From an uncultured Porphyromonadaceae bacterium (GTDB taxonomy: Bacteria > Bacteroidota > Bacteroidia > Bacteroidales > Muribaculaceae): a stretch of DNA of 6,834 nucleotides. The DNA is taken from contig CAJJOO010000077.1 of NCBI GenBank assembly GCA_905193395.1, positions 1 through 6,834 on the forward strand. The letters run 5' to 3'. Every line of letters begins with the position of its first letter. Position 1 is the stretch's first letter. The notes under the pieces are model-generated. The model saw nothing but the letters and a program-made list of their open reading frames with translations, made no database searches and was not told where the DNA came from. Shown here piece by piece: positions 1-6,834 of the stretch. The translations under genes and the position numbers were made by a program.

Positions 1-2132
1 GCCATCTCCGAGCAGGCACTGACAGCGCCGTAAAGCGAGGCGTCGAAGCCCTTGTTGCGGCAGGGCCACATCCAGTTGGCGCTGAGCGAAACGCCGCGCA
101 GGCCGTCGGCAAGGTTGACGCCGACGATATTGGTCAGAGCCTCGGCTATGGCCAACACACTGCCGGCAGCGGCATCGGCCACGGCCGCCTGGGGCGCATG
201 CCCCAGCGATGTGGCGATTCCGGCCTTCCCGCGATAATCGAGGGTGACGACACCGCAGTCGCTTAACGGCAACTGCAATGGACCCTGGCACTGCTGACGG
301 GCGATTCGTCCGGTAACGGAGCGGTCGACCTTGTTGGTGAGCCAGTCCTTGCAGGCCACAGCCTCGAGCGAGAGTACATTATTTATATATGTCGGAATTT
401 CGGTTTCGGAAACATCGGCGGCCGTCCATTTGCGTTCTACGGTCTCGTCCTCCATCACCGTGCGCGGAGAATTGCCGAACATGTCAGCCATCGCCAGGTC
501 GATGGGATGCGAGCCGTCGGCGCGGGAAAATACGAAGCGGTCGTCGCCGGTGGTTTCGCCCACGACGTACATCGGAGCGCGTTCGCGCATGGCGATACGC
601 TCGACCAGGGGAATATCCTCGGCATTAATCACGAAGCCCATACGTTCCTGGCTTTCGTTGCCGATGATTTCCTTGTCGCTCAGCGTGGGGTCGCCGACGG
701 GAAGTGCGTCGATATCAATGCGTCCGCCGGTGCTTTCCACCAGTTCGCTCAGGGCGTTGAGGTGGCCTCCGGCGCCGTGGTCGTGAATCGACACCACGGG
801 GTTACGGGGGCTTTCGGCCAGGGCGCGCACCACATTGTAGACACGCTTCTGCATCTCGGGATTGGCACGCTGTACGGCATTGAGTTCGATGGCGTTGGCA
901 TAGGAACCGGTGTTGACCGACGAGACGGCACCGCCGCCCATGCCGATGCGGTAGTTGTCGCCGCCGGAAACAATCACTTTCTGGCCGGGCTCGGGCGTGC
1001 CCTTGACAGCATCCTTGGCATCGGCATAGCCCACGCCGCCGGCCAGCATTATCACCTTGTCATAGCCGAAACGGATGTCATTTTCGTTATGCTCGAAGGT
1101 GAGCAGCGAACCGCAGATCAGGGGCTGACCGAATTTATTGCCAAAATCCGAGGCGCCGTTCGAGGCCTTTATAAGGATTTCCGAGGGTGACTGATACAGC
1201 CACACGCGCGGATTAGATGCCAGTTCCCAGGCCTGCGAGGGGCGCAGACGGGGATACGATGTCATATAGACTGCTGTTCCGGCCAGGGGCATCGAGGCTC
1301 GGCCGCCGCCCATACGGTCGCGGATTTCGCCGCCGGTGCCGGTAGCGGCGCCGTTGAACGGCTCGACTGTCGTGCGAAAGTTATGTGTCTCGGCTTTCAG
1401 GGATACGACGGTATCGATTGTCCGCTCGCCGAAATAGTCGGGGCGTTCCGGATGTGCCGGGGCAAACTGATGGATTTTCGGGCCCTTGACAAAGGCCACA
1501 TTGTCGCTGTAAGCGGAAACCAGGCCGTTGGGATTGGCCTTTGAAGTAGCCTTGATCATGCCGAAAAGTGTCTGCGGCTGCTCCTTGCCGTCAATGACGA
1601 ACTTGCCGTTGAAAATCTTGTGGCGGCAGTGTTCGGAATTGACCTGCGAGAAGCCGAAGACCTCGCTGTCGGTCAGCGGGCGGCCGAGACGTGCGGCCAG
1701 GGATTCGAGATATTCGATTTCCTGAGGCGACAGCGCCAGACCCTCGCTTTCATTATAGGCCGCGATGTCGTCGATATGGACAACCGGGGCCGGATGGTCG
1801 GCAGCCGAGAACACCGAGGCCCGCAGACCGTCGTAGACGCGGCTGAGCATGGGGTCGTAGACCGGTTCGGTGCCCGAAGGTACGCGCCTGAACTCCTCAA
1901 TACGCTCAATGCCGCCAAGACCCATGTTTTGGGAAATCTCGACGGCATTGGTGCTCCACGGAGTTATCATTTCTTTACGCGGCCCGACGAAGCGGCCTTT
2001 CAGATTTCGGCCCGAAAGGGGGCGTGCGCCGCCCATGAGCCATGACAGGCGTTTAATCTCTTCGCCGGTCAGGTCGTGATTGGATTGTACCAAAAAGATA
2101 GTTTTACTATCTTTTTTGAAGAAAGTAATCAT
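1..2132 (-). CDS. purL: Phosphoribosylformylglycinamidine synthase, large single-chain type (partial, C-terminus beyond left edge)
   Basis: This enzyme makes FGAM from FGAR, ATP and glutamine, the fourth step of purine synthesis, in the cytoplasm. The frame is open from the ATG at 2132-2130 to the window edge, giving 710 complete residues. The single-chain family is usually about 1,230-1,300 residues, so the second synthetase half is cut and the C-terminal glutaminase is missing from view. Visible motifs are NSEHCRH (165-171) in the linker, LKAETHN (245-251) followed by the glycine-rich GAATGTGGEIRDR of the ATP site, and SIHDHGAGG (448-456). Further on come TNKVDRSVTGR, QQCQGPLQLPLSDCGVV and SANWMWPC, as in Bacteroides PurL. 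Residue 253 is Arg where I expect Pro after ETHN-F. The start is supported by a promoter about 27 bases upstream and by the family's MI-FF-like N-terminus. It appears to be transcribed separately from hemW. Confidence 0.97.
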   Translation of the reverse strand, partial: MITFFKKDSKTIFLVQSNHDLTGEEIKRLSWLMGGARPLSGRNLKGRFVGPRKEMITPWSTNAVEISQNMGLGGIERIEEFRRVPSGTEPVYDPMLSRVYDGLRASVFSAADHPAPVVHIDDIAAYNESEGLALSPQEIEYLESLAARLGRPLTDSEVFGFSQVNSEHCRHKIFNGKFVIDGKEQPQTLFGMIKATSKANPNGLVSAYSDNVAFVKGPKIHQFAPAHPERPDYFGERTIDTVVSLKAETHNFRTTVEPFNGAATGTGGEIRDRMGGGRASMPLAGTAVYMTSYPRLRPSQAWELASNPRVWLYQSPSEILIKASNGASDFGNKFGQPLICGSLLTFEHNENDIRFGYDKVIMLAGGVGYADAKDAVKGTPEPGQKVIVSGGDNYRIGMGGGAVSSVNTGSYANAIELNAVQRANPEMQKRVYNVVRALAESPRNPVVSIHDHGAGGHLNALSELVESTGGRIDIDALPVGDPTLSDKEIIGNESQERMGFVINAEDIPLVERIAMRERAPMYVVGETTGDDRFVFSRADGSHPIDLAMADMFGNSPRTVMEDETVERKWTAADVSETEIPTYINNVLSLEAVACKDWLTNKVDRSVTGRIARQQCQGPLQLPLSDCGVVTLDYRGKAGIATSLGHAPQAAVADAAAGSVLAIAEALTNIVGVNLADGLRGVSLSANWMWPCRNKGFDASLYGAVSACSEM
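2092..2116. repeat. Perfect 11-bp inverted repeat within the first codons of purL
   Basis: The arms AAAAAGATAGT (2092-2102) and ACTATCTTTTT (2106-2116) are exact reverse complements around a 3-base spacer. In the purL message it lies at about +17 to +41 from the start codon and encodes residues near KKDSKTIF. It is AT-rich in a GC-rich gene. An RNA hairpin there has an A-tract before it and a U-tract as its 3' arm, which resembles a weak intrinsic terminator or a structure that could affect translation initiation. The sequence symmetry is certain; any function is inference. Confidence 0.6.
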
Positions 2133-2158
2133 AATTGGAAATGTGGGTTTACCGTGTG

Positions 2159-2189
2159 CAAAGGTAATGAAATAAGACCGTACGGGCAA
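2159..2189 (-). promoter_or_regulatory. Bacteroidota-type promoter for purL
   Basis: On the minus strand a TTG (2189-2187) is followed after 20 bases by TACCTTTG (2166-2159). This fits the Bacteroidota housekeeping pattern of a -33 TTG and a -7 TAnnTTTG box. The start codon follows 26 bases after the box, so the leader would be only about 20 bases. That leaves no room for a riboswitch, and no Shine-Dalgarno sequence is seen, which is usual in this phylum. Confidence 0.7.
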
Positions 2190-2214
2190 CACCCGGAGCA
2201 AATTTTTTCGCAGG

Positions 2215-3309
2215 CTACACGCGGATTAGTTCGCGGATATATGCGTCGGCGGTCAGCCAGCGCGCGGGCGGAATGGAAAGCCGGCGTCCGTCATACTGCA
2301 TGTGGCCGGACTCTACAAATCGCGCGGCGTCTGCCATAACGCCCTGCGCGATATCGCCTGGGAGACGGCCGAGGTCAAGGCCTTCGAGAGTGCGCAGCGA
2401 GGTCACAATGGTGTCGTTGATACGGTCGAGGGGCGTTTCCTCGTCGATCTCGAAGGGCCGTGGAAGGGATTCAAGCCAGCGGCCGGTGTCGGCAATGTCA
2501 ATTCTCCGCACTGTCCCGTCAAAAGAATGTGCCGACGGTCCGAGGCCCAGCCATTGTGAGTCGGGATTCCAGTAAGCCGAGTTATGCCGGGAACGCCGGC
2601 CGGAGCGGGCGAAATTGGAAATCTCGTAATGCTCGAACCCGACGCCGGCAGATTCGCGGCACAGAATTTCATACTGCGCGGCAATCGTATCGTCGTCGGC
2701 CGGTGTCACTTTTCCCTGCTGCATCTGCCGGTATAGCACCGTGCCTTCATTATACGTCAGGCAGTAGGCTGAAAGGTGGTCGACCGCGAGGGCAAGAACG
2801 CGCCTCAGATCCTCCTGCCACCGTTCGGGCGTCAGACCGGGAAGGCCGTAAATCATATCGACGGAAATATTGTCGATTCCGGCACCGTGGATAATATCCA
2901 CGGCCGCCATGGCCTGCGCGGCGCTGTGACGGCGGCCCATGCGGCGCAGGGCATCGTCGTCGAGCGTCTGGATTCCCATGCTGACGCGGTTGACGCCCAT
3001 CCGGCGCCAGGCATCGACTTTCACGGCATCAATATCCTCGGGATTCGCCTCGATAGTAAATTCCGTCACGGATTCCAGGGGCAATCCTTCCACAATCCGT
3101 TCGAGAATTTCAACGGGAAGCGACGAAGGCGTGCCACCGCCGAAGTATACCGTTGACGGAGGTCCCGGCAGTTCGCCTCGCCGGGCTGTGTACTCGGCCA
3201 CGATACCGTCAGCCACTTCGCCGGCCCGGCGCAGTCCCGGCAGCGAATAGAAGTCGCAGTAGATACACTTGGAGTGGCAGAATGGGATATGGACGTAGAT
3301 TGATGTCAT
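2215..3309 (-). CDS. hemW: Radical SAM heme chaperone HemW
   Basis: HemW binds heme and passes it to target haemoproteins; it was formerly annotated as an oxygen-independent coproporphyrinogen III oxidase (HemN-like). The protein has 364 residues, close to the usual 370-380. The radical SAM cluster motif is C11-x3-C15-x2-C18 in HIPFCHSKCIYCDF. GGGTPS (57-62) and TIEANPED (85-92) are SAM-domain signatures, and HNSAYW (242-247) is the HemW-type HNxxYW motif. The fourth cysteine that follows the cluster motif in true HemN (CxxxCxxCxC) is absent. I chose the ATG at 3309 over an in-frame ATG 13 codons upstream because it begins just before the family's conserved TSIYVHIPF and overlaps the stop of the upstream gene as ATGA. 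This suggests one transcript with translational coupling. Likely clients in an anaerobe, such as fumarate reductase cytochrome b, are inference. Confidence 0.95.
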   Translation of the reverse strand: MTSIYVHIPFCHSKCIYCDFYSLPGLRRAGEVADGIVAEYTARRGELPGPPSTVYFGGGTPSSLPVEILERIVEGLPLESVTEFTIEANPEDIDAVKVDAWRRMGVNRVSMGIQTLDDDALRRMGRRHSAAQAMAAVDIIHGAGIDNISVDMIYGLPGLTPERWQEDLRRVLALAVDHLSAYCLTYNEGTVLYRQMQQGKVTPADDDTIAAQYEILCRESAGVGFEHYEISNFARSGRRSRHNSAYWNPDSQWLGLGPSAHSFDGTVRRIDIADTGRWLESLPRPFEIDEETPLDRINDTIVTSLRTLEGLDLGRLPGDIAQGVMADAARFVESGHMQYDGRRLSIPPARWLTADAYIRELIRV

Positions 3310-6300
3310 CGCGGGATCTGTTCGTCGGTAGACGGAGTGCGGCCGCAAAGCCGCGTGAAAGGACAGAAGCGGCAGGCTTTGTCGTCCTCGCTCTGTACAA
3401 AGGGCTTTTCGGGGTCGAATATGGATTGAATAAGGGAGTCCAGCAGAGGCCGGAAGGCGGCGTGTTCGTCCGGATATTGCCGGCCGCTGTTCCTGGAACC
3501 CGGCAGCGAAACTTCTGGAACCGAGCCGGTCAGCATTATCTTGCGCAGACTGTTTAGAACTATTCTGATGCTGAGTTTATCGCGGGCAAGCGAGTTGTCG
3601 GCAAGTCCGGTCACCTGTTTGAGATCCTCCGATTCGGGATTGTCGGCGATATAATCCGCCAGGGCCTCGGCATATACCATCAACTGGAACAGACCGTGCT
3701 TGGATGTGCTGGTAAAGAGGCTGTCGATTTTGCTTGCCGATGTATCGTCGGTACCTGTCTTGTAGTCGATAATTCGCAGGAAACCTGCTTCGAGACGGTC
3801 CAGTCGGTCAATTTTCATTTTGAAATTGACAGTCAGCGCCGGCGTCAGTCGCCATTGCGTCCTGACAGCCATCTCTCCTTTGATATACGTAAAGGCGCCG
3901 TCTTTTTCTATATTCGCGCGCTCGATGCCCAGCATATATTCCACTTGATGGCGGACCACAATCCGGACAAGTTCGGCCTCGGCGTTCAGTTCCTCGGGGG
4001 CCAGGGTTGTGTCGCTGTGCATGGCCACCTCGGATATCACTGCATTAAGAATCGTGTCGATACGTCCCGATGCAGTCATCTCGTCTATCGCGGACGCGTC
4101 AATGAGAGCATTTTCATAAGGGGCGAACAAACGCTCGACCGTCCGGTGGAACACGTCGCCCTGGGCGGCGGCGTCAAGATACTCCTTCGGCTCGTCGTCA
4201 GCCTGCATGCCTTTCACAGCCGAAAGATAGAATTTCAAGGGACAGTCAAGATAATCTTTAAGCGACGAGGCCGAAAGGCACTTGCCGTCGGGCCGGGTGA
4301 ATATAGCGAGTTCGTCCAGCACCTGAGGAGTCTTCTGCACGTCAATCACACGCGGCGAGAAGTTGGAACCGCTCATATCCACGGAATTATGAACTATGTT
4401 GCCCTTGTCGTGGAGATACATCAACTGGGTGAGGTAGCGCGAAATCTCGCCACTGCCACGGTTTCCGGTACGTGTATCGTAAATCAGGTCGGCGCGCACC
4501 GCCCGCGACAGCAGACGGTAGAAATAATAGGCATAGTAACTCTCCTGTTCCTCGACCGGACGCAGTCCGTAGCCGTAACGGAGGTTGTTGGGAATCATCG
4601 TCCTGACGTAGTCGCGGCGGGGGAAGGTGCGCTCGTTCATAGACAGCATCACGACATTGTCGAAATCAAGGTCGCGCGTCTCCAGAACCCCCATAATCTG
4701 CAATCCTTTCAGCGGGGTACCGTTCAGATTGATAGGGCGCGCGGCCAGAATGCGCTCGAACATCACAAAGAACGTTGACTGGTTCATCGAGATGTCATAG
4801 CGCTCAATCATCAGTTTCAGGTCGTCCACCTCATGCCGCAGGGCGTCGAGAATGTCTATTTCATGCGACAGGGCCAGGGCGCCCGGCTGTACATGTGCAG
4901 CCAGGTTCTGCCGGATACCTTCTATCAGGTTACATATATAGCCGTAGACCTCCGCGGCCGATTTCAGGTCGCCGACGGCGGTAAATATGAAACTCAGGTC
5001 GGGATACTGCCCGCAGAGTTCGTCGGCAAACAGGTTGTAGAGGCGCCGGCGGTGAATCAGGTGACGCAGTGATTCGGAGGCATCCGGAGCAATCAGCCTG
5101 AGATAGGGATGCGCAAGGAGTTCCAGGATATCCTGGAAGAAAAAAGTCCAGCGGCCGCGGCGTTTGCGGGCGCGCATCTGCATTGACACGATTACGCGGA
5201 ACAGAGTGGCGAAAGCCGTGGTCTGGAACGGAATAGACATTGTCACGTTGATGGCCGTGATGTCCGGCGGAAGACTCAGCATCAGCGGCATGAGCAACGA
5301 GGCATCCGGCAGTACGACTGCGGTGGTGAGGTCGGCTGCATTGCGCAACGCGCCCTCGTCATAGAGACGGCGCACGATGTCGCCGGCCTGTTTGGCCTGC
5401 AAGGTTGAAGACGGCACGCCGGTAAGGGTAATCTCGGGCAGAGTGTCGACCGGGTCGCAGGCAAAATCCGCCGGCATGGGGAAAATTTCGGCATGCCTGG
5501 CAATTGTGGCCATAGCGCGGTTGCCTCCGTCGGCCTCGAAAAAGTGGGGCGAGGCGGTATCCCAGAAAAACATGGCGGCGCGAGCGTCACGCAGGCGTTT
5601 CATTATGGTGATTTCAGCCACCGACAGATCGGCGTGGCCGACAAAGACATAGCGGTGTCCGCGCAGTTTTTCAACAGGAATGTCGGTGAACGCCTTCACC
5701 GCACGGCGGGCCTGCATGCCTACCGAGGCCATGGAACGCTCCGAAAGCGACTGTGTGTAATCGGCATATACGTCGGCCAGGATTTCCCACAGGGCAATGA
5801 ATCGCCGCGCCATGGGCCGGCCGTCGCCGTCGGCTGCGGTATGGAGCCAGAACGTGTCGGCACCATGGTTGACGGTAAGCGCAGTATCGCCCCAGTAGTT
5901 GCGGAACACCTCTTTCTGCGCCGGTGTGAGATAATCGGCCGTGATATCGCGCAGGTTGCGGAGATTGGTGTACAGCATGTGCGGATCGGCCAGCGAAAGG
6001 TCTATCTCGTCGAAATCGTTGAGAATCATCTCGCCCCAGAACACGAATTTGTCGAATTCGGCAATGGAGGCTGTGGCGCCGCGGCGTTCGAGCACCTTAC
6101 GGTATGAATTGTAGAGCGTGAACAGGCAGTCGTTGCGCGAGGCCTCCTTCAGCCCGGAATTTCGTGCGACAAAGCGGCCGAAGGTGGTGAATCGCGGCAT
6201 AAACACCACCTTTTCGTTGAATATCTGCGTGATGTAATGGCGCAGAAACATGGCCGAACGCTTGTTTGGCAAAACGAATATTATGTCGGCGAGGTCGGTT

Positions 6301-6359
6301 CCGGAGGCGCCGGCGCAACAGTAGTCGGCCAGTTGCCGTAGAAATTTTCTGTTTGGCAT
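3306..6359 (-). CDS. addB: AddB-like protein: inactivated superfamily I helicase with C-terminal PD-(D/E)XK Fe-S nuclease
   Basis: This 1,017-residue protein matches the AddB subunit of AddAB-type helicase-nucleases, which resect double-strand breaks for RecA repair. The N-terminus (IIFVLPNKRSAMF, 26-38) sits where a helicase Walker A would be but has no GxxxxGKT, so it is probably a non-motor helicase fold. MNERTFP (574-580) resembles the helicase motif near LNEGxFP. The nuclease domain shows H738 (GDVFHRTVERL), D851-R-L-D854, the D865-Y-K867-T-G catalytic core, and Q892 (GLFQLMVYAEAL). C706 (LDCPLKFYL) with C996, C999 and C1005 (Cx2Cx5C) reproduces the split four-cysteine 4Fe-4S site of AddB. 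The nuclease therefore looks intact. The longest frame begins at 6407, but that extension crosses a promoter box, so I place the start at 6359 (MPNRKFLRQLA). The AddA partner is not in the window. The stop overlaps the hemW start. Confidence 0.88.
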   Translation of the reverse strand: MPNRKFLRQLADYCCAGASGTDLADIIFVLPNKRSAMFLRHYITQIFNEKVVFMPRFTTFGRFVARNSGLKEASRNDCLFTLYNSYRKVLERRGATASIAEFDKFVFWGEMILNDFDEIDLSLADPHMLYTNLRNLRDITADYLTPAQKEVFRNYWGDTALTVNHGADTFWLHTAADGDGRPMARRFIALWEILADVYADYTQSLSERSMASVGMQARRAVKAFTDIPVEKLRGHRYVFVGHADLSVAEITIMKRLRDARAAMFFWDTASPHFFEADGGNRAMATIARHAEIFPMPADFACDPVDTLPEITLTGVPSSTLQAKQAGDIVRRLYDEGALRNAADLTTAVVLPDASLLMPLMLSLPPDITAINVTMSIPFQTTAFATLFRVIVSMQMRARKRRGRWTFFFQDILELLAHPYLRLIAPDASESLRHLIHRRRLYNLFADELCGQYPDLSFIFTAVGDLKSAAEVYGYICNLIEGIRQNLAAHVQPGALALSHEIDILDALRHEVDDLKLMIERYDISMNQSTFFVMFERILAARPINLNGTPLKGLQIMGVLETRDLDFDNVVMLSMNERTFPRRDYVRTMIPNNLRYGYGLRPVEEQESYYAYYFYRLLSRAVRADLIYDTRTGNRGSGEISRYLTQLMYLHDKGNIVHNSVDMSGSNFSPRVIDVQKTPQVLDELAIFTRPDGKCLSASSLKDYLDCPLKFYLSAVKGMQADDEPKEYLDAAAQGDVFHRTVERLFAPYENALIDASAIDEMTASGRIDTILNAVISEVAMHSDTTLAPEELNAEAELVRIVVRHQVEYMLGIERANIEKDGAFTYIKGEMAVRTQWRLTPALTVNFKMKIDRLDRLEAGFLRIIDYKTGTDDTSASKIDSLFTSTSKHGLFQLMVYAEALADYIADNPESEDLKQVTGLADNSLARDKLSIRIVLNSLRKIMLTGSVPEVSLPGSRNSGRQYPDEHAAFRPLLDSLIQSIFDPEKPFVQSEDDKACRFCPFTRLCGRTPSTDEQIPR

Positions 6360-6380
6360 TTTCGGTGGATTGAACAGGTA

Positions 6381-6388
6381 CAAAGATA
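6381..6388 (-). promoter_or_regulatory. Bacteroidota-type -7 box for the addB-like/hemW unit
   Basis: TATCTTTG on the minus strand fits the TAnnTTTG -7 consensus. The ATG at 6359 follows 21 bases after it, giving a very short leader of about 15 bases. I do not see a TTG at the usual 19-21 base spacing upstream, so the call rests on the -7 box and its position between the mutase terminator and the next gene. Confidence 0.55.
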
Positions 6389-6449
6389 CAAAATTTCCGC
6401 CGTCCACGCCCTATTCCTGCAAATATTCAGGGCGAGACACATTAGGAAC

Positions 6450-6486
6450 GAAGAACAAGTCGCCGCATCCTCACGGACACGGCGAC
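6450..6486 (-). terminator. Intrinsic terminator after methylmalonyl-CoA mutase
   Basis: On the minus strand GTCGCCGTGTCC (6486-6475) pairs with GGATGCGGCGAC (6470-6459) around a GTGA loop of the stable GNRA type. The stem is 12 bp with two G-T wobbles in the middle and a 7-bp perfect base. It is followed by the T-rich TTGTTCTTC (6458-6450). It begins 28 bases past the mutase stop codon and separates that gene from the addB-like unit. Confidence 0.8.
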
Positions 6487-6514
6487 CTTTGCAATGCTAT
6501 AAGAGATTTTGTTG

Positions 6515-6834
6515 TCAGTCTTCGTTGAGAATTTCCAGCATCTTGATGGCGGATGCGGGAATACGTGTGCCGGGGCCGAAGATGGCGGCGACACCGGCTT
6601 TGTACAGGAAGTCATAGTCCTGGGCGGGGATTACACCGCCGGCAGTAACCAGAATGTCCTCGCGGCCGAGTTTCTTGAGTTCCTCGATAACCTGAGGAAT
6701 CAGAGTCTTGTGGCCGGCAGCCAGCGAACTTACGCCAAGGATATGGACGTCGTTCTCGACAGCCTGGCGGGCAGCCTCGGCAGGAGTCTGGAACAGAGGA
6801 CCCATGTCGACGTCGAAACCACAGTCGGCATAAC
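6515..6834 (-). CDS. mutB: Methylmalonyl-CoA mutase large subunit, C-terminal cobalamin-binding end (partial)
   Basis: The last 105 residues of the adenosylcobalamin-dependent mutase (also called scpA) that interconverts succinyl-CoA and methylmalonyl-CoA. In gut Bacteroidales this supports propionate formation from succinate. The frame is open to the right edge, reading [17 protein letters not shown] before an internal ATG at 6805 that is not the true start. The B12 motif DVHILG supplies the cobalt-ligating His (DxHxxG), followed by SSLAAGH and GGVIP of the Rossmann-like fold and FGPGTRIP near the end. The intact His and loop motifs point to the catalytic large subunit and not the B12-free small subunit. 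The catalytic barrel lies outside the window. A strong hairpin terminator follows the TGA. Confidence 0.95.
   Translation of the reverse strand, partial: YADCGFDVDMGPLFQTPAEAARQAVENDVHILGVSSLAAGHKTLIPQVIEELKKLGREDILVTAGGVIPAQDYDFLYKAGVAAIFGPGTRIPASAIKMLEILNED

Noticed and set aside
52..237. Short plus-strand open frame at the left edge
   Set aside because: It lies entirely opposite the purL motif region QLPLSDCGVV to SANWMWPC and has no independent support.
507..1190. 227-residue plus-strand open frame opposite purL
   Set aside because: It mirrors purL codons over conserved motifs such as HD-GAGG; its Gly/Ala/His/Val-rich composition is typical of an antisense shadow.
2111..2117. A6-G run near the purL start as a programmed frameshift site
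   Set aside because: The heptamer A-AAA-AAG is in the wrong register for -1 slippage in the purL frame, and it comes only five codons after the start, with a normal protein continuing in frame.
2182..2194. Small inverted repeat CGGG-CAACA-CCCG after hemW, considered as a terminator
   Set aside because: The stem is only 4 bp and no T-run follows it on the minus strand, the strand of the genes. It also overlaps the purL -33 TTG.
3696..4778. 360-residue plus-strand open frame opposite the AddB-like gene
   Set aside because: It is in antisense codon register with a gene that has clear nuclease motifs, shows no recognisable domain, and has no promoter of its own that I can see.
6416..6431. CCTG-N8-CAGG symmetry upstream of the addB-like promoter, considered as an operator
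   Set aside because: The outer arms are only 4 bp, the centre is imperfect and no second copy was noticed, so chance is the simplest explanation.

Overview
All gene content lies on the minus strand and reads right to left: the 3' end of a methylmalonyl-CoA mutase large subunit (6834-6515), a hairpin terminator, an AddB-like helicase/nuclease protein (6359-3306), the heme chaperone hemW (3309-2215), and the N-terminal 710 residues of a large-type purL that runs off the left edge (2132-1). Coding density is high. No RNA gene, mobile element, CRISPR array or long non-coding stretch is visible; the largest gap is 155 bases (6360-6514).

The window looks like chromosomal core sequence of a GC-rich member of Bacteroidales, perhaps a gut Muribaculaceae-like organism. 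The two intergenic promoters have the Bacteroidota -7 box TAnnTTTG (TACCTTTG, TATCTTTG). Starts lack a clear Shine-Dalgarno sequence. PurL is the long single-chain form with Bacteroides-like wording around its motifs. A B12-dependent methylmalonyl-CoA mutase fits the succinate-to-propionate route of these anaerobes. The family-level placement is inference.

There are three transcription units. The mutase gene ends at a 12-bp hairpin with a GTGA loop and a T-rich tail. A new unit starts at the promoter near 6381-6388 and carries addB-like and hemW, joined by a 4-base ATGA overlap that suggests translational coupling. purL then has its own promoter in the 82-base gap after hemW. The products serve separate tasks (propionate/succinate carbon flow, double-strand break processing, heme delivery, purine synthesis), so the layout is housekeeping and not a specialised system.

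I found no convincing undescribed system. The points most worth a second look are a perfect 11-bp inverted repeat inside the first codons of purL, an arginine where the PurL ETHN-F-P motif normally has proline, and the start of the AddB-like protein, where the longest open frame would read through its own promoter.
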